The position numbers and the translations under genes were made by a program. A DNA stretch of 10,248 bases from Acidobacteriota bacterium. GTDB taxonomy: Bacteria; Acidobacteriota; Terriglobia; UBA7540. The notes under the pieces are model-generated. The model was not told the DNA's origin. It ran no database searches and was given only the letters and a program-made list of their open reading frames with translations. Shown here piece after piece: positions 1-5,316 of the stretch (position 1 is its first letter; every line of letters starts with the position of its first letter). The stretch lies in NCBI GenBank assembly GCA_021780055.1, contig JAJXZM010000316.1, positions 1-10,248 of the forward strand. Direction: 5' to 3'.

Positions 1-428
1 GGGAAACGCTCAACAGCGGGCGCGTGGTGCCGGGTTACGGCCATGCGGTCCTCCGCGTTACCGACCCGCGCTTTACGGCCTTCCATGAATTCGGCAACCG
101 CGTTTGCCCCAACGACACGGTGTTCAAGATTGTAGACCGCCTGTTCCATATAACACCGCAGGTGCTCAAGGAGCAGGGCAAGGTCAAGGACCCCTGGCCC
201 AACGTTGACGCCGGTTCTGGTTCCCTTCTTTACCTCTTTGGGTTGACCGAGTTTGACTACTACACGGTCCTGTTCGGTGTTTCGCGCGCTCTCGGAATGT
301 GCTCCCAACTGGTCCTCAACCGTTTGCTCGGCACGCCGATTACCCGTCCCAAGTCCGTAAGCACGGACTGGATCATTAAGGCTGCAACATCCGCCGTTTC
401 GCCAGCAGCGCAGAGTGCGACGAAATAG
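1..428 (+). CDS. Citrate synthase, eukaryote-type, C-terminal part (5' end outside window)
   Basis: This is the C-terminal 142 residues or so of citrate synthase, which condenses oxaloacetate and acetyl-CoA to citrate as the entry step of the TCA cycle in the cytoplasm. The frame is open from base 3 and ends in TAG at 426-428. The GTG at 24 is an internal Val, because the residues before it (ETLNSGR) already match the family. Visible landmarks are GYGHAV, whose His (codon 42-44) corresponds to catalytic His320 of pig citrate synthase; WPNVDAGSG, whose Asp (207-209) corresponds to catalytic Asp375; LFGVSRALG, with the substrate-binding Arg; and the terminal RPKSVST. The wording of these blocks resembles mitochondrial enzymes more than E. 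coli GltA. The usual His after NVDA is Gly here. The next gene begins 59 bp downstream on the same strand, so co-transcription is possible but unproven. Confidence 0.93.
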   Translation, partial: ETLNSGRVVPGYGHAVLRVTDPRFTAFHEFGNRVCPNDTVFKIVDRLFHITPQVLKEQGKVKDPWPNVDAGSGSLLYLFGLTEFDYYTVLFGVSRALGMCSQLVLNRLLGTPITRPKSVSTDWIIKAATSAVSPAAQSATK

Positions 429-487
429 CGCTGGGCTCGGACAGTCCATCACCCGAAGAGAAAGGCTGACTTTCTTAGAAACTATCT

Positions 488-943
488 ATGGTCCATGCAA
501 AACTGCATTTGACGACCGTCCGTGAAGGGCGGCAGTTCGTTGGAGAGTCGGGCTCAGGTCATGCTGTGGTCATGGACGATGCCCACGGCAATACAGGCGC
601 CAAGCCCATCGAACTGGCACTCCTCGCGCTCGGCGGATGCACGGCATTTGATGTCATTGGAATCCTGCGGAAAATGCGACAACACGTAACCGGCTACGAT
701 GTCGAACTCCAGGCCGAACAGCAAACCGAGCCGCCCACGGTTTTCACGCGCATTACGATCAGGCACAAGCTCAGGGGCCGCGTCGAGCCTGAGGCCCTCA
801 AGAAAGCCATCCACCTTTCGGAAACCAAATATTGTTCAGTGAGCGCGATGATCGGGAAAACCGCCCATATCGAAACTACCTTTGAGATCGTACCAGAAGG
901 AGAGCCACAGGTGGTAACCGACGAGATGCGTGTTTCGGGCTAA
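488..943 (+). CDS. OsmC/YhfA family protein
   Basis: This 151-residue protein belongs to the OsmC superfamily of small cytoplasmic thiol proteins; OsmC and Ohr members reduce organic hydroperoxides. It has the two conserved cysteines of the fold, Cys51 in LALGGCTAFD at the start of the central helix and Cys116 in SETKYCSVSAM. The pattern PIELALLALGGC followed by DVIGILRKMRQ is closer to the YhfA branch than to Ohr, and YhfA's physiological substrate is not settled. The length is normal and the last 20 residues (EGEPQVVTDEMRVSG) are a short extra tail. The ATG at 488 lies about 20 bp after a purine stretch (AGAGAAAGG) and has no well-spaced Shine-Dalgarno. No other start fits the N-terminal strand better. 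A peroxide-stress or sulfur-relay role is inferred from family only. Confidence 0.9.
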   Translation: MVHAKLHLTTVREGRQFVGESGSGHAVVMDDAHGNTGAKPIELALLALGGCTAFDVIGILRKMRQHVTGYDVELQAEQQTEPPTVFTRITIRHKLRGRVEPEALKKAIHLSETKYCSVSAMIGKTAHIETTFEIVPEGEPQVVTDEMRVSG

Positions 944-970
944 ACTTCCAATTTCCCAACCCTTATAATT

Positions 971-990
971 CCCGGATCGGGGTTCTTTCC
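971..990. terminator. Weak hairpin between convergent genes
   Basis: Between the convergent OsmC and receiver genes, CCCG (971-974) pairs with CGGG (978-981) across a 3-nt loop, followed by GTTCTTT on the plus strand. The stem is only 4 bp and the U-tract is broken, so this is at best a weak terminator. Nothing else resembling a gene is seen in 944-1048. Confidence 0.2.
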
Positions 991-1048
991 AGGCCAGCGG
1001 GATAAGGCCCCCGGACACTGACATAGGGCAGAACTTTGATTGCGGCGA

Positions 1049-1474
1049 TTAAGCGGCTGTTTTCACTTGCAGGTGGGCATCAACGGCGCGCATGAAATCG
1101 CGCGGGGCGGCGCACCGCTCCAGATAGTCTACGGCCCCTATCTCCAACGCTTCCAGATAGCAATCGATGTCAAGCGTCCGCGCCACCACGAGCACAGGGG
1201 TCTCCGGGTTGATTTCCAGAGCACGAGCGAGTACTTCGCGCCCTTCAAAGGCGGGACTTCCCTGCCCGACAATCACCAGGTCAAATTTTTCCTTTTGCAG
1301 AAACGACATCCCTTCTGAATAGGATCCGGCAATGGCAACTGCATGGCCAAGGGCCCGAAGAATGCCGTAGTAGTAACGGACATCACTCGGATCTTCGTCC
1401 ACAAGGAGAGTCCTGATATTGGAAGGGACACGATCCTGCGATTTCCATTCCAAAGTTCTGATTGGGTTTGCCAT
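1049..1474 (-). CDS. Stand-alone receiver-domain protein lacking the phosphoacceptor Asp
   Basis: This 141-residue protein is a single CheY-like receiver domain (about residues 19-138) with no output domain. The first strand and acidic pocket are present (IRTLLVDEDP, Asp26/Glu27/Asp28). So are the helix patterns, the beta-3 strand (KFDLVIV) and the late GAVDYL block. In FDLVIVGQGSPAFEG the phosphoacceptor Asp position (CheY Asp57) aligns with Gly70. The switch Thr/Ser position in VLVVAR is Ala98, and the conserved Lys after YL is replaced by Glu119-Arg120. Phosphorylation by the normal mechanism is therefore unlikely, and the protein may act as a constitutive interaction module. The start is ATG with a strong Shine-Dalgarno GGGAGG at 1480-1485 (5-nt spacing), partly inside a small hairpin. 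No histidine kinase is adjacent. The protein is convergent with the OsmC gene and divergent from the nucleotide-sugar dehydrogenase. Confidence 0.88.
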   Translation of the reverse strand: MANPIRTLEWKSQDRVPSNIRTLLVDEDPSDVRYYYGILRALGHAVAIAGSYSEGMSFLQKEKFDLVIVGQGSPAFEGREVLARALEINPETPVLVVARTLDIDCYLEALEIGAVDYLERCAAPRDFMRAVDAHLQVKTAA

Positions 1475-1476
1475 TG

Positions 1477-1497
1477 CTGCCTCCCATGTTCAGGCAG
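1477..1497 (-). promoter_or_regulatory. Hairpin overlapping the receiver gene's ribosome-binding site
   Basis: On the minus-strand mRNA, CUGCCU (1497-1492) can pair perfectly with AGGCAG (1482-1477) across a 9-nt loop. The 3' arm takes in the AGG of the Shine-Dalgarno GGGAGG and ends two bases before the AUG. This could limit ribosome access, but a 6-bp stem can also arise by chance. Confidence 0.35.
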
Positions 1498-1541
1498 AAA
1501 ATTGCGCGAATGTCTGCGCCTTTCAGCCGGATCGGTTGCCT

Positions 1542-1572
1542 CTCAGTGTTCCAATTAACTCTTAACACTGAG
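1542..1572. repeat. 9-bp perfect inverted repeat
   Basis: CTCAGTGTT (1542-1550) is the exact reverse complement of AACACTGAG (1564-1572), with a 13-bp AT-rich spacer. It lies 68 bp upstream of the receiver gene start, so it is either an operator-like site or a hairpin in that gene's 5' leader. It has no T-tract and is not a good terminator. Confidence 0.6.
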
Positions 1573-1587
1573 GCGGCATGTGGAAAA

Positions 1588-1624
1588 TTAGAAAATATAA
1601 ACCAAAATAGTTCGTATTTTCTAA
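1588..1624. repeat. 10-bp perfect inverted repeat in AT-rich island
   Basis: TTAGAAAATA (1588-1597) and TATTTTCTAA (1615-1624) are exact reverse complements separated by 17 bp. Half-site centres are about 27 bp apart, between two and three helical turns. The AT-rich sequence stands out from its GC-rich surroundings. It could be an operator for a dimeric regulator, or a promoter element for the receiver gene. Confidence 0.6.
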
Positions 1625-1748
1625 CGTTCCGCAGGCGCCTGTTCCGCACGTGTGGCACTGACTCCAGCAACTGGACGCCAGTAGTCTTGCGACATTCGTA
1701 GACTGCGGACACCTGGACAATGCGCCCGGAGCAAGCGGCATGGTGCAA

Positions 1749-1778
1749 TTGCAGGTAGAATTGTCTTAGGCTTATAAT
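1749..1778 (+). promoter_or_regulatory. Sigma70-type promoter of the nucleotide-sugar dehydrogenase
   Basis: A perfect -10 TATAAT at 1773-1778 follows a partial -35 TTGCAG at 1749-1754 with an 18-bp spacer. Transcription would start near 1785, giving a leader of roughly 28 nt that includes the purine-rich ribosome-binding site AAGGAAGGCAGGA (1792-1804) before the ATG at 1814. The -10 and the ribosome-binding site are convincing; the -35 matches only three of six positions. Confidence 0.55.
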
Positions 1779-1813
1779 CACGTTTTTGAAAAAGGAAGGC
1801 AGGACACACAGAT

Positions 1814-3220
1814 ATGACAGCAGAGAACAGAGCGACATCACAGACCGCGCTCCTGAAAGCATTCAACAACAGCCTCCAGCAGAAAACTGTGCGGGTCGGA
1901 GTTGTTGGGCTTGGATACGTAGGCCTGCCCATTGCCCTGCTTTTTTCCAGCAAGGGCATTTCCGCCACGGGGTTTGACATCGACGAGAACAAGGTAAACC
2001 TGCTCCGCCAGGGGCGTACCTACATCAAGCACATCCCGGATGCTGAAATTTCAGAGGCGCTTCGCAGCGGGCGATTCCAGGCCACCACTGACTTTGCGGA
2101 ACTGCGGTCGATGGACGCCATTATTATCTGCGTCCCGACTCCGCTTGACGACCATCGCGAACCCGACCTTACTTATATCCAGAATACGGCTGAATCCATT
2201 GGCCGGCACTTGCGGTCAGGCCAGCTTGTGGTCCTTGAAAGCACCACCTACCCCGGCACGACCGAAGAGGTAGTGCTGCCCATCCTGGCCCGCGCGGGTT
2301 TGCGTTGCCCGGTTGTTCCCTACACCGTGGAAAATGGTGCGCCTGCCGGAGCCGATTCCGGAGAGGCGGATTTCATGCTCGCCTTTTCTCCGGAAAGAGA
2401 GGACCCGGGCAACCCATCTTTTAAGACTCACCAGGTTCCCAAGGTGGTCGGCGGTGTCAACGCATCCAGCGCCCTGGCGACAAAGAACCTGTATGAAGCG
2501 GCATTCGACCGGATCGTGCTGGTCAGTTCGTCCCGCGCCGCGGAAATGACCAAATTGCTTGAGAACATCTACCGCAGCGTCAACATTGCCATGGTGAATG
2601 AATTGAAGCTGCTCTGCCAGAGGATGGGACTGGATATCTGGGAAATCATTGGCGCCGCAAAAAGCAAACCCTTCGGCTTTTCGGCATTTTACCCCGGCCC
2701 CGGCCTGGGAGGGCATTGCATCCCTATTGACCCCTTTTACCTTACCTGGAAGGCGCGCGAATATGAGTTCCCGACACGATTCATCGAACTGGCCGGCGAA
2801 ATCAACACATCCATGCCTCACCACGTTGTCGACCGTCTCGCCGAAGCTTTGAACTGGCATAGTAAATGCCTGCACGGCGCACGAATTCTTGTGCTGGGTA
2901 TTTCGTACAAGAAGGACGTTGACGACCTGCGCGAGTCGCCGTCGCTCAAGATCATCCAACTGATCCAGGAACGCGGGGCAACGGTCGACTACAACGATCC
3001 GTATTTTGAGCGTCTGCACAAGATGCGGCAGTATGACCTTGGCCTCGCATCCGTCGCGATCACGGAGGAATCTCTTTCGAGCTACGATGCCGTGGTGATC
3101 GCCACCGACCATTCGTCATACGATTATGAATTTATCGTGCGCAACGCGCAGCTGGTGGTGGATACGCGCAATGCTACGGGAAACCTGACGCAGTTCAAAA
3201 ACAAGATCGTTCAGGCATGA
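1814..3220 (+). CDS. wbpA: UDP-N-acetylglucosamine 6-dehydrogenase, WbpA-type nucleotide-sugar dehydrogenase
   Basis: This 468-residue cytoplasmic enzyme of the UDP-glucose/GDP-mannose dehydrogenase family carries out the NAD-dependent four-electron oxidation of UDP-GlcNAc (or a close relative) to the uronic acid, for O-antigen, capsule or exopolysaccharide synthesis. The N-terminal Rossmann domain has VGLGYVGLP (31-39). ESTTYPGTTEEV (142-153) and AFSPEREDPGN (190-200) follow. The central domain has RAAEMTKLLENIYRSVNIA. The active-site block GPGLGGHCIPIDPFYLTWK carries catalytic Cys302, and the C-terminal UDP-binding domain has ISYKKDVDDLRESP (363-376). The wording of these blocks fits WbpA-like UDP-GlcNAc dehydrogenases better than UDP-glucose dehydrogenase, but substrate choice cannot be fixed by eye. 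The ATG at 1814 has AGGA 9 bp upstream and its own promoter. No glycosyltransferase, epimerase or flippase gene adjoins it, so it appears as a single-gene unit. Confidence 0.92.
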   Translation: MTAENRATSQTALLKAFNNSLQQKTVRVGVVGLGYVGLPIALLFSSKGISATGFDIDENKVNLLRQGRTYIKHIPDAEISEALRSGRFQATTDFAELRSMDAIIICVPTPLDDHREPDLTYIQNTAESIGRHLRSGQLVVLESTTYPGTTEEVVLPILARAGLRCPVVPYTVENGAPAGADSGEADFMLAFSPEREDPGNPSFKTHQVPKVVGGVNASSALATKNLYEAAFDRIVLVSSSRAAEMTKLLENIYRSVNIAMVNELKLLCQRMGLDIWEIIGAAKSKPFGFSAFYPGPGLGGHCIPIDPFYLTWKAREYEFPTRFIELAGEINTSMPHHVVDRLAEALNWHSKCLHGARILVLGISYKKDVDDLRESPSLKIIQLIQERGATVDYNDPYFERLHKMRQYDLGLASVAITEESLSSYDAVVIATDHSSYDYEFIVRNAQLVVDTRNATGNLTQFKNKIVQA

Positions 3221-3235
3221 CCACCGCGCTCCGGG

Positions 3236-3251
3236 CAATTCCGCTGAATTG
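3236..3251. terminator. Small hairpin between convergent genes
   Basis: CAATTC (3236-3241) and GAATTG (3246-3251) form a 6-bp stem with a 4-nt loop, 15 bp after the dehydrogenase stop codon and between it and the convergent M55 peptidase gene. The stem is AT-rich and has no T-tract on either side, so termination here is a weak guess. Confidence 0.2.
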
Positions 3252-3293
3252 TTGAGGGAAGCTATAAGGCTGCTTGTATCCCGGGGGTTCGGC

Positions 3294-4226
3294 TTAAAGT
3301 CTGCCGAACTTGAACCACGCATCAATAATATTCTTGCCGGTGTAGACCACGGTCCGTTCGTCAACGCGCCGCGTGATCCGTCGCAGGTCCGGCCCTGGAG
3401 CGCCAGACGTGGTGTACTCCACCTTAACTTCCACCGGTCCATCAATCCGGTAAGGCTTGAATTCGCCCACGCGCTTCATGGCGGTCTCTGCTTTACTGCG
3501 GATCAATTCACAGGCGGCTGAGTGAGGAAGAGTAAAACCTGCGGTCGCGCTGACTCCGGATTTGACTTCTGCGCATTCCACCTGCGGAATCAATTCCCGG
3601 ATTTCTCTGCATGCGGCCGTGTCTCCGGCAAGCATGATCGCGGGAACTCCCATTTCACCCGCAACCATAGCGCGAATGCCAATCTCGCCCACAAGCTTGC
3701 CATTCACCCACAGGTTCTGGATGTTAAAGAAGAAGGAATGAGGGAGCACGCTGTCTTCCGCGCCCGCCATGGCGTGCTGGCCCACAAAGACGATGGCACT
3801 GAACGTCGAATCAAATTCGCGAATAGGTGGAATGGGCGAGCCGATCAGCAGACGCGCCTTCGGATGGATGTCGGTGGCCGAAAGAGTTTCGCCTCCGTCG
3901 TGACCGTCCCAAACTACAACTTCGGTAGCGCCACCCGCGATCAATCCTTCGACAGCAGCGTTGATTTCGCCGGTCAGCAGCTCTTGGGATTCCTTCCAGC
4001 GCGGGCTTTTGAGCGGGTTGCACTGCTCGGCCCAATTGAAGATTCCGTCCACGCCTTCCATGTCAGACATAATCAGCATTTTTCGCTCATTTGGGGGCGC
4101 AGACGCAGGCCCTTCCGCAGCCACAGCGGACGGGATTGACTTGGCGGCAGCAATACCCACGCCGGTTGCAGCACTCTGCCTGAAGAAATCTCTCCGGCTG
4201 ATTTGTTTTCTACTTCTTCGTGGCAT
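3294..4226 (-). CDS. Tat-exported M55-family D-aminopeptidase (DppA-like)
   Basis: From the ATG at 4226 this is a 310-residue zinc peptidase of family M55. The characterised member, Bacillus DppA, is a D-aminopeptidase acting on D-Ala-containing peptides. The first 40 residues form a twin-arginine signal (ISRRDFFRQ, then a small-residue hydrophobic stretch ending near AVAAEG). The zinc ligands known for DppA align with Asp55 and Glu57 (LIMSDMEGVDGI), His109 (WDGHDG), His151 (VGQHAMAG) and Glu181 (LVGEIG). The catalytic His of the SHS motif aligns with His163 (LPHSFFF). The site is complete, so the enzyme is probably active. DppA itself has no signal peptide, so a periplasmic location is the unusual feature. 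A GTG at 4256, 10 bp after the preceding gene's stop and preceded by AGGGCGG, could add ten residues (MFLGFALSIH); I prefer 4226 because it gives a normal Tat n-region. It is last in its gene run, 40 bp after the isomerase-like gene. A role in peptidoglycan-peptide turnover or nutrition is inferred. Confidence 0.88.
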   Translation of the reverse strand: MPRRSRKQISRRDFFRQSAATGVGIAAAKSIPSAVAAEGPASAPPNERKMLIMSDMEGVDGIFNWAEQCNPLKSPRWKESQELLTGEINAAVEGLIAGGATEVVVWDGHDGGETLSATDIHPKARLLIGSPIPPIREFDSTFSAIVFVGQHAMAGAEDSVLPHSFFFNIQNLWVNGKLVGEIGIRAMVAGEMGVPAIMLAGDTAACREIRELIPQVECAEVKSGVSATAGFTLPHSAACELIRSKAETAMKRVGEFKPYRIDGPVEVKVEYTTSGAPGPDLRRITRRVDERTVVYTGKNIIDAWFKFGRL

Positions 4227-4266
4227 ATGGATCGAAAGGGCGAATCCCAAAAACACCTGAGCCGCC

Positions 4267-5211
4267 CTAGACCGTGGAGTATTTCCGGCACAGCGTTTTG
4301 ATCTTGTCCATCAGCTTGGGGACGCCGGTCATGGCGTCTTCCTTGCCCTCATACTCAGCCGACATGTAACCCTTGTAGCCGGCTTCGGCAAACAGCCTCC
4401 AGACGCGATCCAGGTCCACGGGCGTACCGTCCTCAAAGCGGTCGCGGATGTGGCTGTGCGTGGCGAAGGGAAGACAGGCTTTGATCTGAGCGTAGGCGTC
4501 CGCGTTTGGGGTCGGCACAAAGTTGGTGATGTCCAGGTTGATACCCGCGTAGGGAGAATCCACGCGATGCATGATTTCAAGACAAACGTCGGCGTTCTGC
4601 GTCACGCCCTCGTGGTCTTCGATCCCGAGGGTGATACCTTTCTTGCCCGCGTAATCGCAGGCGGGCTTCATGGTTTCAACCACCCAGTCGGTCCCCTCTT
4701 TCACGGTTGCTCCTTTTGGCAAAGGTCCGCCAAAGATCCGCAAATGCGAGGCCCCCAACTGGTCCGTCACATCTACCCACTTCTTGATTTCCGCCAGCAC
4801 CTCGCTCCGCTTTGCTCCGGTGCCCTGCACCATGCTCGCACCGCAGGCCGCTCCCGAAAATGGGATCCCTTTCCTGAAGGCCAGATGCCGAAGATCATCC
4901 AGGTATGAAGGATCGGTTGAATTGAACCAGTACACCGTCATGTCAGCGCCCAGCGAGCCCATCTCGACTAATTTGTCGAAGAACTCCGGGTACGTCATCT
5001 TCTTCTTGGACAGGTAAGTGTTGAAAGAATACGCACAGCAGCCGGGCAGAAGCCTTGGCTCGTGCGAAGCAAATTCGGTAGAAGCCGACTGGACTGCACT
5101 GCCTTCCACCGGCTTCTTTTCTGTTTCGGGTCCACACCCGATTGAAAGCGCGCCGGCAACCGCCAGCCCGCCGGTCTTCAAAAATCTTCTGCGTGCCAAT
5201 TTTTCAGTCAT
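4267..5211 (-). CDS. Tat-exported sugar phosphate isomerase/epimerase-like TIM-barrel protein
   Basis: This 314-residue protein has the xylose-isomerase-like TIM-barrel (AP_endonuc_2) fold found in sugar isomerases and epimerases, typically acting on keto-sugars or inositol derivatives. Residues 1-30 form a twin-arginine signal (LARRRFLKTGG, then AVAGALSIG) followed by Cys26, so a lipoprotein is conceivable, though SIGC is a poor lipobox. The mature barrel starts near residue 54. Likely metal ligands are Glu198 (LGIEDHEG), Asp227 (GINLDITNF), His254 (HSHIRDRF) and Glu286 (MSAEYEG), the usual pattern in this superfamily. The start is the ATG at 5211, with AAGGAGG (5223-5217) five bases upstream; an in-frame ATG at 5256 would add 15 residues before the Tat motif and lacks such a site. 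It lies 105 bp after the Gfo/Idh/MocA gene and 40 bp before the M55 gene. The substrate is unknown, and other members of this fold include non-isomerases. Confidence 0.87.
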   Translation of the reverse strand: MTEKLARRRFLKTGGLAVAGALSIGCGPETEKKPVEGSAVQSASTEFASHEPRLLPGCCAYSFNTYLSKKKMTYPEFFDKLVEMGSLGADMTVYWFNSTDPSYLDDLRHLAFRKGIPFSGAACGASMVQGTGAKRSEVLAEIKKWVDVTDQLGASHLRIFGGPLPKGATVKEGTDWVVETMKPACDYAGKKGITLGIEDHEGVTQNADVCLEIMHRVDSPYAGINLDITNFVPTPNADAYAQIKACLPFATHSHIRDRFEDGTPVDLDRVWRLFAEAGYKGYMSAEYEGKEDAMTGVPKLMDKIKTLCRKYSTV

Positions 5212-5265
5212 TGTTGCCTCCTTGCCGGAACATATGACGCTTATATGCCGCATCAAACAAGCGAC

Positions 5266-5277
5266 TTCCTATAGGAA
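5266..5277. promoter_or_regulatory. 12-bp perfect palindrome, possible operator
   Basis: TTCCTATAGGAA is a perfect palindrome in the 105-bp gap between the Gfo/Idh/MocA gene and the isomerase-like gene, 55 bp before the latter's start. It has the size of a dimeric-repressor site, but I cannot tie it to a regulator and no clear promoter surrounds it. Confidence 0.3.
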
Positions 5278-5316
5278 TGCAGATATTCTCCGAGGCGCAA
5301 CCGTCGGCGGACCTGG

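Larger units (their letters stand above)
1475..1813. other. Repeat-rich divergent intergenic region
   Basis: This 339-bp gap separates the minus-strand receiver gene from the plus-strand dehydrogenase gene, and no convincing ORF lies in it. It holds a 9-bp inverted repeat at 1542-1572, a 10-bp inverted repeat at 1588-1624 in an AT-rich island, a 10-bp palindrome CAGGCGCCTG at 1632-1641, and the direct repeat GTTCCGCA at 1626-1633 and 1641-1648. There is also a nested small dyad at 1660-1686 (GACT/AGTC around ACTGG-ACG-CCAGT). A plus-strand promoter lies at 1749-1778. A TATATT on the minus strand (1599-1594) could be a -10 for the receiver gene but lacks a good -35. Regulatory protein binding or a structured RNA is possible; neither is shown. 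Confidence 0.5.

Noticed and set aside
24..428. Short complete gene starting at GTG 24
   Set aside because: Conserved citrate synthase residues continue upstream to base 3, so this is the tail of a gene cut by the window edge.
1588..1624. Rho-independent terminator reading of the 10-bp inverted repeat
   Set aside because: The arms are AT-rich, the loop is 17 nt, and the position is upstream of both flanking genes instead of downstream.
1542..1686. CRISPR-like or transposon-end interpretation of the repeats
   Set aside because: The repeats differ from one another, spacing is irregular, and no cas or transposase gene is present.
1383..1862. 159- and 123-codon minus-strand frames across the divergent intergenic region (to 1992)
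   Set aside because: They overlap the receiver gene or the dehydrogenase start out of frame and read as low-information sequence.
2216..3112. 298-codon open frame on the minus strand
   Set aside because: It lies entirely antisense to the well-supported dehydrogenase gene and its translation resembles no family I know; a long shadow frame is expected in GC-rich coding DNA.
3522..4139. 205-codon open frame on the plus strand
   Set aside because: It is antisense to the M55 peptidase gene, whose zinc-site motifs prove the minus-strand frame.
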